NCBI RefSeq assembly: GCF_036934945.1
Contig: NC_088242.1
Span: forward strand, 4,657,394-4,721,393
DNA: 64,000 nt
Source: Oncorhynchus masou masou
Lineage: Eukaryota > Chordata > Actinopteri > Salmoniformes > Salmonidae
Direction of reading: 5' to 3'
Both the position numbers and the translations under genes were made by a program. The stretch's first letter is position 1, and each line of letters begins with the position of its first letter. Under the pieces are notes generated by a model, which was not told where the DNA came from, searched no databases, and saw only the letters and a program-made list of their open reading frames with translations. Shown one piece after another: positions 1-11,685 of the stretch.

Positions 1-1113
1 CCTCACAGTGTCTCACAGTGTCTCCCACTTCACAGTGTCTCCCACCTCACAGCGTCTACCACCTCACAGCGTCTCCCACATCACAGTGTCTCACAGCTCA
101 CAGTGTCTCCCACCTCACGGCGTCTCCCACCTCACAGTGTCTCCCACCTCACAGTGTCTCACAGTGTCTCCCACTTCACAGTGTCTCCCACCTCACAGCG
201 TCTCCCACCTCACAGTGTCTCCCACCTCACAGTGTCTCACAGCTCACAGTGTCTCCCATCTCACAGCGTCTGCCACCTCACAGCGTCTCCCACCTCACAG
301 TGTCTCCCGTCTCACAGCGTCTGCCACCTCACAGGGTCTCCCACCTCACAGCGTCTCACAGTGTCTCCCACCTCACGGTTACTCCCACCTCACAGTGTCT
401 GCCACCTCACAGCGTCTCCCACCTCACAGCGTCTCCCGTCTCACAGCGTCTCCCACCACACGGTGTCTCCCACCTCACGGTGTCTCCCACCTCACAGCGT
501 CTCCCACCTCACAGCGTCTCCCACCTCACATCGTCTCCCACCCCACGGTGTCTCCCACCTCACGGTGTCTCCCACCTCACGGTGTCTCCCACCTCACAGC
601 GTCTCCCACCTCACAGCGTCTCCCACCTCACAGCGTCTCCCACCTCACAGCGTCTCCCACCTCACAGCGTCTCCCACCTCACAGCGTCTCACAGTGTCTC
701 CCACCACACGGTGTCTCCCACCTCACAGCGTCTACCACCTCACAGCGTCTCCCACCTCACTGTGTCTCCCACCTCACAGCGTCTCCCACATCACAGGGTC
801 TCCCACCTCACAGTGTCTCCCACCTCACTGTGTCTCCCACCTCACAGCGTCTCACACCTCACAGCGTCTCCCACCTCACAGCGTCTCCCACCTCACAGCG
901 TCTCCCACATCACAGCGTCTCCCACCTCACAGCGTCTCCCACATCACAGCGTCTCCCACCTCACAGCGTCTCCCACATCACGGCGTCTCCCACCTCACGG
1001 TGTCTCCCACCTCACAGCGTCTCCCACATCACGGCGTCTCCCACCTCACAACGTCTCCCACCTCACAGCGTCTCACGGCGTCTCCCACCTCACGGCGTCT
1101 CCCACAGCAGTCA
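1..1113. repeat. 17-bp minisatellite, cut by the left window edge
   Basis: About 65 head-to-tail copies of a unit close to CTCCCACCTCACAGCGT are visible, with CAGTG/CGGTG/CAGCG variants and occasional short deletions. Because 17 is not a multiple of three and the unit has no stop, all three forward frames stay open and encode a 17-residue period (SVSHLTASPTSQRLPPH). These open frames are a by-product of the repeat and I do not call a gene. The array continues beyond the window. Confidence 0.95.
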
Positions 1114-1673
1114 TGGGTAATATATTATCCAGGCACTAGTCCTGGCCCCACACTGATGTTACCCAGAGAGGGACGTGTGTGTCTGGTGAGAGGGGAGAGG
1201 GTTCCTGAGGAAGGGAGGTGAAGGGAGTCTCGAAAACCCGTCCCTAGGTGGTGACATAGTTCCTCTCTGTCAAATAGAGTCCATCATTGAAACCAGGCCC
1301 TGGTCACTGTGCTGCCTTGGGTCAGGTTTGGAAACGGGAGGGGGGAGGGACTGTCTGAATGTAGCTTTCTGATTGGATAAACAGGAGGCTTGCTACCTGA
1401 CAGGAGGCTGCTAAATGGAATACTGGTCTCTTTTATAATGTTTACATATTTTTGCATTACTCATCAAATATGTATATATTGTATTCTATTCTACTGTATG
1501 CCAAGGGTCCTGGGGGAGGGAGGGTAGATGGAGGATGTGGGCCGTGGGCTGTGCTCTGTCTTCCATTACCTGCCTGCCTCCTGAGTGGTTACAACTGGAG
1601 AAAAGCCAGTTCACTGTGCACTTGTTTCATATGAGGACCTCAAACTGACACGAAGGACAATGGAGGCCCTGGT
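1114..1673. other. Non-repetitive spacer, no gene seen
   Basis: Mixed-composition sequence between two arrays. Short open frames exist but none shows a domain, a splice-bounded exon shape or similarity I recognise. Confidence 0.5.
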
Positions 1674-1698
1674 CTCTCTCTCTCTCTCTCTCTCTCTC
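1674..1698. repeat. (TC)n microsatellite
   Basis: A short uninterrupted TC run. No other feature is attached to it. Confidence 0.9.
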
Positions 1699-1849
1699 CA
1701 GGTGTCTCCTAAGACTTGGAGGAGAAAAGTCTCATACAGACTATACTCAGCTTCACCAGAGGCTGTGTGTCTGTAGAGAGGGAAGGGTTTTTGAGAAGAA
1801 GGTAAGGTTGACTGCTGGTTGGCTCAAAGTTAGTGTGGAGAATTTGTAT

Positions 1850-2755
1850 GCGCCCCAAATTGCTCCACATTCCCTACATAGTACACACATTTTGACCAGA
1901 GCACTACAAAGTACATACATTTTGACCAGAGCCCTACATAGTACATACATTTTGACCAGAGCCCTACATAGTACATACATTTTGACCAGAGCCCTACATA
2001 GTACATACATTTTGACCAGAGCCCTACATAGTACATACATTTTGACCAGAGCCCTAGATAGTACATACATTTTGACCAGAGCCCTACATAGTACATACAT
2101 TTTGACCAGAGCCCTAGATAGTACATACATTTTGACCAGAGCCATAGATAGTACATACATTTTGACCAGAGCCCTACATAGTACATACATTTTGACCAGA
2201 GCCCTAGATAGTACATACATTTTGAACAGAGCCCTAGATAGTACATACATTTTGACCAGAGCCCTAGATAGTACATACATTTTGACCAGAGCCCTAGATA
2301 GTACATACATTTTGACCAGAGCCCTACATAGTACATACATTTTGACCAGAGCCCTACATAGTACATACATTTTGACCAGAGCCCTAGATAGTACATACAT
2401 TTTGACCAGAGCCCTACATAGTACATACATTTTGACCAGAGCCCTACATAGTACATACATTTTGACCAGAGCCCTAGATAGTACATACATTTTGACCAGA
2501 GCCCTACATAGTACATACATTTTGACCAGAGCCCTAGATAGTACATACATTTTGACCAGAGCCCTAGATAGTACATACATTTTGACCAGAGCCCTACATA
2601 GTACATACATTTTGACCAGAGCCCTACATAGTACATACATTTTGACCAGAGCCCTACATAGTACATACATTTTGACCAGAGCCCTACATAGTACATACAT
2701 TTTGACCAGAGCCCTACATAGTACATACATTTTGACCAGAGCCCTATGGAACGCA
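1850..2755. mobile_element. Dispersed palindromic element, internally expanded
   Basis: The left flank (CCCCAAATTGCTCCACATTC) and right flank (CCCTATGGAACGCAG) match the two sides of the dispersed element seen at 4622-4725, 11575-11685 and elsewhere here. The middle has been replaced by 29 copies of its own 30-bp core. The element has no open reading frame and is probably a MITE-like or foldback repeat. Family assignment is inference. Confidence 0.7.
1872..2741. repeat. 30-bp minisatellite, exactly 29 units
   Basis: The array is 870 bp and divides exactly into 29 units starting CCCTACATAGTACATACATT and ending TTGACCAGAG. No indels break the 30-bp phase. The main variant is CATAG versus GATAG after CCCTA. 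Thirty is a multiple of three, so both strands carry 10-residue periodic open frames (TRALHSTYIL forward; ALVKMYVLCR reverse) of about 300-340 codons. I regard these as non-coding. Confidence 0.97.
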
Positions 2756-2812
2756 GTCAAGGTTTTGATACTTAGGAGAGTTTCTGAAGAGAAGATGGGT
2801 CTTTATAAGACA

Positions 2813-3806
2813 GAGAAAACAGACCATCACTAGAGGAGAGGGGTCTTCACAGGAGAGAGAGAGAAAGAACAGACCATCACTGGAGCAGAGGGGTCTTCAC
2901 AGGAGAGAGAGAGAAAACAGACCATCACTAGAGGAGAGGGGTCTTCACAGGAGAGAGAGAGAAAACAGACCATCACTAGAGGAGAGGGGTCTTCACAGGA
3001 GAGAGAGAGAAAACAGACCATCACTAGAGGAGAGGGGTCTTCACAGGAGAGACAGAGAAAACAGACCATCACTAGAGGAGAGGGGTCTTCACAGGAGAGA
3101 GAGAGAAAACAGACCATCACTAGGGGAGAGGGGTCTTCACATGAGAGAGAGAGAAAACAGACCATCACTAGAGGAGAGGGGTCTTCACAGGAGAGAGAGA
3201 GAAAACAGACCATCACTAGGGGAGAGGGGTCTTCACAGGAGAGAGAGAGAAAACAGACCATCACTAGAGGAGAGGGGACCTCACAGGAGAGAGAGAGAAA
3301 ACAGACCATCACTAGAGGAGAGGGGTCTTCACAGGAGAGAGAGAAAAACAGACCATCACTAGAGGAGAGGGGTCTTCACAGGAGAGAGAGAAAAACAGAC
3401 CATCACTAGAGGAGAGGGGTCTTCACAGGAGAGACAGAGAAAACAGACCATCACTAGAGGAGAGGGGTCTTCACAGGAGAGAGAGAAAAACAGACCATCA
3501 CTAGAGGAGAGGGGTCTTCACAGGAGAGAGAGAGAAAACAGACCATCACTAGAGGAGAGGGTCTTCACAGGAGAGAGAGAGAAAACAGACCATCACTAGA
3601 GGAGAGGGTCTTCACAGGAGAGAGAGAGAAAACAGACCATCACTAGAGGAGAGGGGTCTTCACAGGAGAGAGAGAGAAAACAGACCATCACTAGAGGAGA
3701 GGGGTCTTCACAGGAGAGAGAGAGAAAACAGACCATCACTAGAGGAGAGGGGTCTTCACAGGAGAGAGAGAGAAAACAGACCATCACTAGTGGAGAGGGG
3801 TCTTGG
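2813..3806. repeat. 48-bp minisatellite
   Basis: About 20 units of 46-48 bp. Each contains AGGAGAGGGGTCTTCACAGG, a short (GA)n block of variable length, and AAAACAGACCATCACTAG. The unit is 16 codons long, so the reverse strand shows a 16-residue period (VMVCFLSLSCEDPSPL). Length changes sit mainly in the GA block and the G run, as expected for slippage. Confidence 0.95.
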
Positions 3807-3869
3807 GGGAGAAGGAGAGGCTTGATCCTGGCATCCTGCTGTCAATGAAGTTCTCTGGCCTGTTGTTTT

Positions 3870-3872
<3 letters not shown>

Positions 3873-3919
<47 letters not shown>
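3873..3919. repeat. (GA)n microsatellite
   Basis: A GA dinucleotide run directly after the 48-bp array, which itself contains GA blocks. Confidence 0.9.
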
Positions 3920-3922
<3 letters not shown>

Positions 3923-4038
3923 GAGAAGAGCGCGAGAGAGGAGAGAGATGTGTCTGAGGAGAGTGGTCTTGGGGGAAGAGGGGAGCTGGAGAGGCTGGCT
4001 CCTGGCTGGCTCCTGGCTTTACCCTGTATGAAACCAGT

Positions 4039-4161
4039 GTGTTTGTCATGTGTTTGTCATGTATTTGTCATGTGTTTGTCATGTATTTGTCATGTGTTTG
4101 TAATGTGTTTGTAATGTATTTGTCATGTGTGTAGTGGTATGTTTTGTCATGTGTTTGTCAT
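4039..4161. repeat. 11-bp repeat (GTTTGTCATGT), left part
   Basis: About ten copies of GTTTGTCATGT with ATTTGTCATGT variants. The same motif, including the flanking GTGTGTAGTGGTATGTTTTG, resumes after the solo LTR at 4532, so the LTR split one array. Confidence 0.85.
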
Positions 4162-4531
4162 TGTCACACACCGACCATAGTTTGCTTTGTATGTTTCTAT
4201 GTTTTGGATGGTCAGGGTGTGATCTGAGTGGGCATTCGATGTTGGATGTCTAGTTTGTCTGTTTCTATGTTTGGCCTGATATGGTTCTCAATCAGAGGCA
4301 GGTGTTAGTCATTGTCTCTGATTGGGAACCATATTTAGGTAGCCTGGGTTTCACTGTGTGTTTGTGGGTGATTGTTCCTGTCTATGTGTTTGCACCAGAT
4401 AGGACTGTTTCGGTTTTCACACATTTATTGTTTTGTTAGTCATTTCATATCTAGTTCCTTTTATTGAAGAACATGAATAACCACCACACTGCATTTTGGT
4501 CCACTTCTCCTTCACCAGAGGAAAACCCTTA
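4162..4531 (+). mobile_element. Solo LTR with 5-bp target duplication GTCAT
   Basis: The element begins TGTCACACACC and is flanked by GTCAT at 4157-4161 and at 4532-4536. Its 3' end is eroded (CCCTTA where the sister copy at 36336-36732 has CCCGTTACA). The two copies share ACCATATTTAGGTAGCCTGG and TTTCACTGTGTGTTTGTGGG. No internal retroelement coding region is present, so this is a solo LTR left by recombination. A 5-bp duplication with TG...CA ends fits Gypsy-type or retrovirus-like elements; the family is not determined. Confidence 0.8.
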
Positions 4532-4590
4532 GTCATTTGTTTCTCATGTATTTGTCATGTGTGTAGTGGTATGTTTTGTCATGTATTTGT
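4532..4590. repeat. 11-bp repeat, right part after the LTR
   Basis: Continuation of the GTTTGTCATGT array interrupted by the solo LTR. Confidence 0.75.
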
Positions 4591-4621
4591 TTACCTTCAA
4601 TGGGTTCACTTTCAGTATATA

Positions 4622-4725
4622 GGCTGCTTCCCAAATGATATCATATTCCCTACATAGTGCCCTATGGGCTCTGGTCAAAAGTAGTGCATTACGTAAGGAA
4701 TATGGTGCAATTCGGGACACAAGCA
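4622..4725. mobile_element. Dispersed palindromic element copy
   Basis: Reads CTTCCCAAATGATATCATAT, CCCTACATAGTGCCCTATGG, then the complementary half GGGCTCTGGTCAAAAGTAGT and GGAATATGGTGCAATTCGGG. The two halves are imperfect inverted repeats, so the element could fold into a hairpin. Used here as reference for the 30-bp array at 1872-2741. Confidence 0.75.
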
Positions 4726-5243
4726 TACAGTATATATTGTGAATCATCCTCAACAAGTTGCAGGAATGGAAACATTTTCTACAAGTGTTTTTAATTTAAC
4801 TAAAATATGTCTATCAAAATGAAAAACTATTTCTAAAGGTGTTTAGTTGCAAGGACTCTTCAACATGTGTGGGTGTACTTTAATAAGCAAACTCTCCAAC
4901 TTAACAAATCTATGATATGCTTGATGATGAACATGTACATACTATAAAGTGAGATTGGCAGTTTTTTATTTTTTATTATTTGAATTTGTTTAGTCCGTCC
5001 TTCAACTGCTGCCACGCTGATCCCTGTGGATTACACAACACAATAAAATCATACACAACACAGACAGTAGGAGAGATACAACGTTTTAAGAATTAATTCA
5101 GCAGTTATTGGGGAAATTATTTCCTAATAAAAAAGAAACTTGTTTTGAAACATGTCTGTTTAATGCTGTTTTGTGCTGACTGGTCCCTCCGCGTTATTAA
5201 ATGTTATCTGTCTCTATATGATGGAAACACTGAGGTCGGATTC
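4726..5243. other. AT-rich spacer, no gene seen
   Basis: Nothing coding is supported. An A/T-rich stretch around 4960-5090 resembles the reverse of a LINE or SINE tail, but I cannot place it. Confidence 0.4.
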
Positions 5244-6073
5244 TCGTCCGTCCCAGCTCTAATACCATCTAGTGACTCTCCTCCGTCCCAGCTCAGATAC
5301 CATCTAGTGACTCTCCTCCGTCCCAGCTCTGATACCATCTAGTGACTCTCCTCTGTCCCAGCACTGAGACCATCTAGTGACTCTCCTCCGTCCCAGCTCA
5401 GATACCATCTAGTGACTCTCCTCCGTCCCAGCTCAGATACCATCCAGTGACTCTCCTCCGTCCCAGCTCAGATAACATCTAGTGACTCTCCTCCGTCCCA
5501 GCTCCGATTACCATCTAGTGACTCTCCTCTGTCCCAGCACTGATACCATCTAGTGACTCTCCTCCATCCCAGCTCTAATACCATCAAGTGACTCTCCTCC
5601 GTCCCAGCTCTGATACCATCTAGTGACTCTCCTCTGTCCCAGCACTGATACCATCTAGTGACTCTCCTCCATCCCAGCTCTAATACCATCAAGTGACTCT
5701 CCTCTGTCCCAGCTCTAATACCATCTAGTGACTCTCCTCTGTCCCAGCACTGATACCATCTAGTGACTCTCCTCCATCCCAGCTCTAATACCATCAAGTG
5801 ACTCTCCTCTGTCCCAGCTCAGATACCATCTAGTGACTCTCCTCTGTCCCAGCTCAGAGACCATCCAGTGACTCTCCTCTGTCCCAGCTCAGATAACATC
5901 TAGTGACTCTCCTCCGTCCCAGCTCCGATACCATCTAGTGACTCTCCTCTGTCCCAGCTCCGATAACATCTAGTGACTCTCCTCTGTCACAGCTCCGATA
6001 ACATCTAGTGACTCTCCTCTGTCACAGCTCCGATAACATCTAGTGACTCTCCTCCTCCCAGCTCTGAAAACAT
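5244..6073. repeat. 35-bp minisatellite
   Basis: About 24 units made of GTGACTCTCCTCCGTCCCAG followed by CTCNGATACCATCTA. Variants CCG/CTG/CCA and GATACC/GATAAC/AATACC recur in runs. Because 35 is not a multiple of three, the reverse-strand open frame of 109 codons has a 35-residue period spanning three units. Confidence 0.95.
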
Positions 6074-6167
6074 CTGATTGTTCCAGTTTAGTGCAGGTTA
6101 GTGGACAGAGCAAAACAGGTCTTACAGAGATTTATACAACTTAAAGAAAAACATAATATGTGTGCTT

Positions 6168-6725
6168 GTTTGTCCTTCGCCTCCTCCTTCTCCTCCTCCT
6201 CTCTCTGCTTCTCATTTTCCTCCTTCTCCTCCTCCTCTTCCTCTCTCTCCTCCTCCTCCTCCTCCTCCTCCTCTCTCTGCTACTCATTTTCCTCCTTCTC
6301 CTCTTCCTCTTCCTCTCCTCCTCCTCCTCCTCCTCCTCCTCCTCCTCTCTCTGCGTCTCCTTCTCCTCCTTCTCCTTCTCCTCCTCTCTATGCTTCTCCT
6401 CCTCCTCCTCATCCTCTCTCTCCTCTCTCTCCTCTCTCTCCTCCTCCTCCTCATCCACACTCTGCTCCTTCTCCTTCTCCTCCTCCTCCTCCTCCTCCTC
6501 CTCTTCCTCTCTCTGCTCCTCCTCCTCCTCCTCTTCCTCCTCTGCTCCTTCTCCTCCTCCTCTCTCTGCTCCTCCTCCTCCTCCTTTGCCTCCTCCTTCT
6601 CTCTCTGCTCCTCTTCCTCCTCCTTCTCCTCCTACTCTCTCTGCTCCTCCTCCTCCTTCTCGTCCTCCTCCTCCTCTCTCTGCTCCTCCTCCTCCATCTC
6701 CTCCTCCTCCTCCCATCCTTGCTCC
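6168..6725. repeat. Polypyrimidine (TCC)n-rich tract, block 1
   Basis: Almost pure C/T on the forward strand, mostly CTC/TCC triplets with CTCTCTCTGC punctuation about every 40-60 bp. It gives low-complexity open frames on both strands (Ser/Leu/Pro forward, Glu/Arg/Gly reverse) that I reject as genes. Confidence 0.95.
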
Positions 6726-6763
6726 TCCAGTGTGTTAAACCACAGTAAATACATGTCTGTTTG
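6726..6763. repeat. Spacer duplicated between polypyrimidine blocks
   Basis: CAGTGTGTTAAACCACAGTA followed by AATACATGTCTGTTTGTCC occurs here and again, with two changes, at about 6921-6960. The spacer plus the downstream pyrimidine block therefore looks like a tandem duplication with a period near 192 bp. Confidence 0.8.
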
Positions 6764-6992
6764 TCCTCCTCCTCCTTCGCCTCCTCTTTCTCTCTCTGCT
6801 CCTCTTCCTCCTCCTCCTTCACCTACTCTCTCTGCTCCTCCTCCTCCTCCTTCTCATCCTCCTCCTCTCTCTGCTCCTCCTCCTCCTTCTCCTCCTCCTT
6901 CCCTCCTTCTCCTCTGCTCCTCCAGTGTGTTAAGCCACAGTCAATACATGTCTGTTTGTCCTCCTCCTCCTCTTCCTCTTCTCCCTCCCTAG
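6764..6992. repeat. Polypyrimidine (TCC)n-rich tract, block 2
   Basis: Second C/T-only block with the same triplet structure, ending CTCCCTCCCTAGTG. It also contains the second copy of the CAGTGTGTTAAGCCACAGTC spacer. Confidence 0.9.
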
Positions 6993-7488
<496 letters not shown>

Positions 7489-7659
7489 GGTGTTAACCCC
7501 ATCAATTAAAACCTTAGTGGGCGGGGCTTTATCCAAGGGTCCTGCCAACCAGGAAGAAGGACACACATCAACTAGGGAAGGAACATTCTCAACAGGATGT
7601 TGGAACACAAATCCACGTCATAACCTTAATCATTTTTACCATATCTGTCCCCAAGCTGA

Positions 7660-8750
7660 TAATATACAACATGATCAAAAGTATGTGGACACCTACTCGT
7701 CGAACAATACTAAATCATGGGCAGCAATCACAGCCTCCAATTCTTCTGGGAAGGCTTTCCATATAGGAACATTGCTGCAGGGATTTGCTTCCATTCAGCC
7801 AAAGAGCATTAGTGAGGTCAGGCACTGATGTTGGGCGATTGGGCCTTGCTCACAGACAGCGTCCCAATTCATACCAAAGGTGTTAAATGGGGTTGAGGTC
7901 AGGGCTCTGTGCAGGCCAGTCAAGTTCTTCCACACCGATATCGACAAACGATTTATGTACTGTATGGACCTCGCTTTGTCATGCTGAAACAGGAAAGGGG
8001 CTTGCCACAAAGCTGGAAGCCTTAAGAATTCCCTTCACTGGAACTAAGGGGCCGATCCATGAAAAATAGCAACACCAAACTTTACAGTTGGCATTCGGGC
8101 AAGGGGTGTTCTCCTGGCATCCACCAAACTCTGATTAATTCGTCAGACTGACAGATGTTGAAGCTTGATTCAGCACTTCAGAGACCACTTTCACCACTGC
8201 TCGAACTAGGCGACAAGCTTTACGCCACTCCAGCCGACGCTTGACATTGTGCATGGTGATCTTAAGCTTGTCTGCTGCTGCTCGGCCATGGAAACCCATT
8301 TCAGGAAGCTCCCGACGAACAGTTGCTTCAGATAGACTGAAACTCGATAGTAAATAATGCAACCAAGGACAGACAATGTTTACACGCTACACGAATCAGC
8401 ACTCGGCGTTCCCGTTCTGTGAGCTTGTGTGTCCTACCACTTCACAGCTGAGCTGTTGTTGATCCTAGACATTTCCACTTCACACTAACAGCACTTACAG
8501 TTGACCGGGGGCAGCTCTAGCAGGGCAGAAATTTGATCAACTGAACTTGGTTGGAAAGGTGGCATCCAATGCTGTATACATAACGGTGGAATGTTGAAAG
8601 TCACTGAGCTCTTTAGTAACGCCATTCTACTGCCAATGTTTGTCTATGGAGATTGCATGGCTGTGTGCTCAATTTAATACACCCCTCAGCCGAATCCACT
8701 AATTTGAAGGGGTGTCCACATACTTTTGCATATATTTTGTATTTAGTGTA
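7660..8750 (-). mobile_element. Degenerate Tc1/mariner transposon (family 1)
   Basis: Inverted ends are visible: CAAAAGTATGTGGACACCTA near 7678 and its complement GGTGTCCACATACTTTTGCA near 8710. The interior reads in reverse as a Tc1-type transposase with many frameshifts and stops. The element is shorter than the roughly 1.5-1.6 kb expected because the middle of the catalytic domain is missing. Confidence 0.88.
7795..8362 (-). pseudogene. Tc1-type transposase remnant
   Basis: In life this protein would bind the element's inverted repeats and cut and paste the element at TA sites. The reverse frame at 8135-8362 carries part of the DNA-binding region (RRELPEMGFHGRAAADKL...RRLEWRKA). The frame at 7795-8010 carries the C-terminal catalytic part, with PFLFQHDKARS where the second catalytic Asp is expected and GLHRALTSTPFN where the SPDLNPIEH-type motif should be. 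The segment with the first catalytic Asp is collapsed to about 100 bp around 8040-8130. The gene is dead. Family assignment is by recall of Tc1 transposases. Confidence 0.82.
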
Positions 8751-8853
8751 TGGGAGATTACAGGCAGTGTCTACTCTGCGTGTGCGTTTGTATTGAAATG
8801 TATTATGGATCTTTATTAGTTCCTGCCAAATCAGCAGCTACTATTTCTGGGGT

Positions 8854-9105
<252 letters not shown>

Positions 9106-9353
9106 TATATGTGTGTGGCTATTTTGTGGAGGCTTTATGAGATCCACACAGTAGCTAATTTAGTTCTTGCTGAGCCTCTTTCTGTCAATACCTCCTAGCA
9201 GCAGGTCCCTCTTACCACAGTGGCCAATAACACTAGCAAGAGAAGAATCAGTATTTTCCCATGGGTTGTGGAAGCTATATCTGTTCAGTGTAAGACAAAT
9301 CTGTCCTCAGGCTGACTTCCTTGTGAGGTGACATGACACATGGCTGTTGTTAG

Positions 9354-9605
9354 CACACCACAGCTATCTAGCTAGCACACCACACCACAGCTATCTAGCT
9401 AGCACACCACAGCTAGCTAGCTAGCTAGCTAGCACACCACAGCTAGCTAGCTAGCACACACCACAGCTAGCTAGCTAGCACACCACAGCTAGCTAGCACA
9501 CCACAGCTAACTATCTAGGGCATTACAGATAACTTGCACATCATAGCTTCCTAGCTAGCAAACCACATCTGACTTGCACACCACAGCTAGCTAGTCTAGC
9601 ACACC
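9354..9605. repeat. AGCTAGCT / CACACCACAG irregular repeat
   Basis: Irregular units of CACACCACAGCTAGCTAGCT with variable numbers of self-complementary AGCT/CTAG tetramers. The AGCTAGCT stretches are palindromic, which may favour slippage. Confidence 0.85.
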
Positions 9606-9639
9606 ACAAACATTTCATGGCTGGGATGGCTACACTGGC

Positions 9640-9840
9640 AATGTGAATCACACCACTGTCTCACTGCATACTGAATCACACCACGGCATCACTGCATACT
9701 GAATCACACCACTGCCTCCCAGCATACACCACTGTCTTACTGCATTCTGAATCACACCACTGTCTCACTGCATTCTGAATCACACCACTGCCTCACTGCA
9801 TACTGAATACACCACTGCCTCACTGCATACTGAATCACAC
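9640..9840. repeat. 28-bp repeat (GAATCACACCACTG...)
   Basis: About seven units of GAATCACACCACTGTCTCAC plus TGCATACT, two of them shortened. Confidence 0.85.
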
Positions 9841-10077
9841 TGGGGACATTTTAATCCTTTTGGGATGAAGTGTCCCTATCAATGAGACCCAAGGAGTTAT
9901 CAGTTCCTTTACTGGTTTGCTCTCTAGATTGTGGAAACACAACGCCAGCTCCATCATTGTTCATTAGTGGTGATTACTGATTAATGAGCTGTTATTATTA
10001 GCAGAGTAATGATGATTATGATAGGTAGGTGTTTGTTCTACGCCCTGTTGAAGGTGCCATCTGTACACAAAGCACGC

Positions 10078-10165
10078 AACCCAAATGGCACCCTACTTTT
10101 GGAACAAGGGGGCATAGGGCTTTGGTCAACAGTAGTGCACTATATGCAGAATAGTGTGTCACCTG
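10078..10165. mobile_element. Dispersed palindromic element copy
   Basis: Contains CAACCCAAATGGCACCCTAC, GGGGGCATAGGGCTTTGGTC and AGTAGTGCACTATATGCAGA, a diverged copy of the element at 4622-4725. Confidence 0.7.
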
Positions 10166-10318
10166 CATACAAATAGAGACATTAAGGGGAACTACTAGGT
10201 AGTCATATGATTGATATTTCGTACTTGATTTATTCAGTTAATGGTACATGTAACGCTTCTCATTGTGAGTTATGGAAATGGTCATTCCATAGAAGGGTGG
10301 TATTGTTTTGGGCTGTTT

Positions 10319-10353
10319 CAGGGATAGGAGGCAGTAGGAGGGATAGGAGGCAG
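10319..10353. repeat. 19-bp array, left remnant before the SINE
   Basis: Two units of GGATAGGAGGCAGTAGGAG-type sequence lie upstream of the SINE, showing that the SINE landed inside the array continuing at 10558. Confidence 0.8.
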
Positions 10354-10557
10354 GTATTTAAAAAAAAATATATATTTTACCTTTATTTAACCAGGCAAGC
10401 CAGTGCTACACATTCTTATTTTCAAAGATGGCCCGTGAACAGTGGGTTAACTGCCTGTTCAGGGGCAGAACGACAGATTTGTACCTTGTCAGCTCAGGGG
10501 TTTGAACTCACAATCTTCCAGTTACTAGTCCAACACTCTAACCACTAGGCTACCCTG
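10354..10557 (-). mobile_element. tRNA-derived SINE inserted in the 19-bp array
   Basis: Read on the reverse strand, the element starts GGCAGGGTAGCCTAGTGGTT, which contains a perfect Pol III A box (TAGCCTAGTGG). A B-box-like segment follows (GTGAGTTCAAACC) and it ends with the tail AACCTGGTTAAATAAAGG-type followed by an A/T run. It is about 200 bp, close to the related copies at 32357 and 63948. The name of the SINE family is not certain. Confidence 0.82.
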
Positions 10558-11166
10558 CCGGTAGGAGGGATAGGAGGCAGGTAGGAGGGATAGGAGGCAG
10601 TAGGAGGGATAGGAGGCAGTAGGAGGGATAGGAGGCAGGTAGGAGGGATAGAAGGCAGTAGGAGGGATAGGAGGCAGTAGGAGGGATAGGAGGCAGTAGG
10701 AGGGATAGGAGGCAGTAGGAGGGATAGGAGGCAGGTAGGAGGGATATGAGGCAGTAGGAGGGATATGAGGCAGTAGGAGGGATAGGGCAGGGATAGGAGG
10801 CAGTAGGAGGGGATAGGAGGCAGTAGGAGGGATAGGAGGCAGTAGGAGGGAGGGATAGGAGGCAGTAGGAGGGATATGAGGCAGTAGGAGGGATATGAGG
10901 CAGTAGGAGGGATATGAGGCAGTAGGAGGGATATGAGGCAGTAGGAGGGATATGAGGCAGTAGGAGGGATATGAGGCAGTAGGAGGGATAGGAGGCAGTA
11001 GGAGGGAGTATGAGGCAGTAGGAGGCAGTAGGAGGGATAGGAGGCAGTAGGAGGGATATGAGGCAGTAGGAGGGATAGGAGGCAGTAGGAGGGATATGAG
11101 GCAGTAGGAGGGATAGGAGGCAGTAGGAGGGATAGGAGGCAGTAGGAGGGATATGAGGCAGTATGA
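10558..11166. repeat. 19-bp minisatellite
   Basis: About 32 units of GTAGGAGGGATAGGAGGCA with frequent ATATGAGGC variants. No stop occurs in the three reverse frames, giving nested open frames of about 284-296 codons with a 19-residue period (PIPPTASYPSYCLLSLLLP). I do not call a gene. Confidence 0.95.
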
Positions 11167-11574
11167 GGTGTATAACATGCATTTGTGTGTGTGAGAGAGA
11201 GAGAGGAGAGAGAGGAGAGAGAGAAAGAGTGAAATGGAGGGATACACAGACACAGAGAGACAGAGATGAACCTGACAGAGAAAGAGAGGGATGATAGAAG
11301 TGTGGTACTGGGTGAACAGGTGTGTGTGTGTGAACACAGCTGCAATGGGGGAGTGATGGGGGTGAGAGAGGACCATTGGTAATTATTTGTAATGCACCTG
11401 CCACACTTTAAATGGTGCCACAAACACCGTTCCAATCCAGGCTGGGGAAAATAAATATTTTGGGTTTAGGGTTTATACTGTGGAAAACACAAGGGTATTT
11501 TACATTGATACAGTTCTGTCAAATCAAATGCCCCATTTCCCTGAAGGTTTTCTATAAGACACAAACAGGGGATA
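11167..11574. other. GA/GT-rich spacer, no gene seen
   Basis: Contains short GA and GT runs and unremarkable sequence. No coding support. Confidence 0.4.
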
Positions 11575-11685
11575 CATTCCAAATAGCACCCTATTCCCTA
11601 CATAGTGCACTACTTTAGACTAGAACTCTATTGGCCCTGGTTAAAAGTAGAATGGAATAGGGTTTCATTTGGAACTGACCCAGAG
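11575..11685. mobile_element. Dispersed palindromic element copy
   Basis: Reads AAATAGCACCCTATTCCCTA, CATAGTGCACTACTTTAGAC and then the complementary arm GGTTAAAAGTAGAATGGAAT. The arms could pair into a hairpin. It is one of the better preserved copies in the window. Confidence 0.78.

Noticed and set aside
8..1221. Three overlapping forward frames of about 370 codons
   Set aside because: They are the same 17-bp repeat read in three phases, with identical period peptides and no non-repeat domain.
1753..2833. Forward and reverse frames of about 300-340 codons
   Set aside because: Products of the 30-bp repeat, open on both strands because the unit is ten codons long and has no stop.
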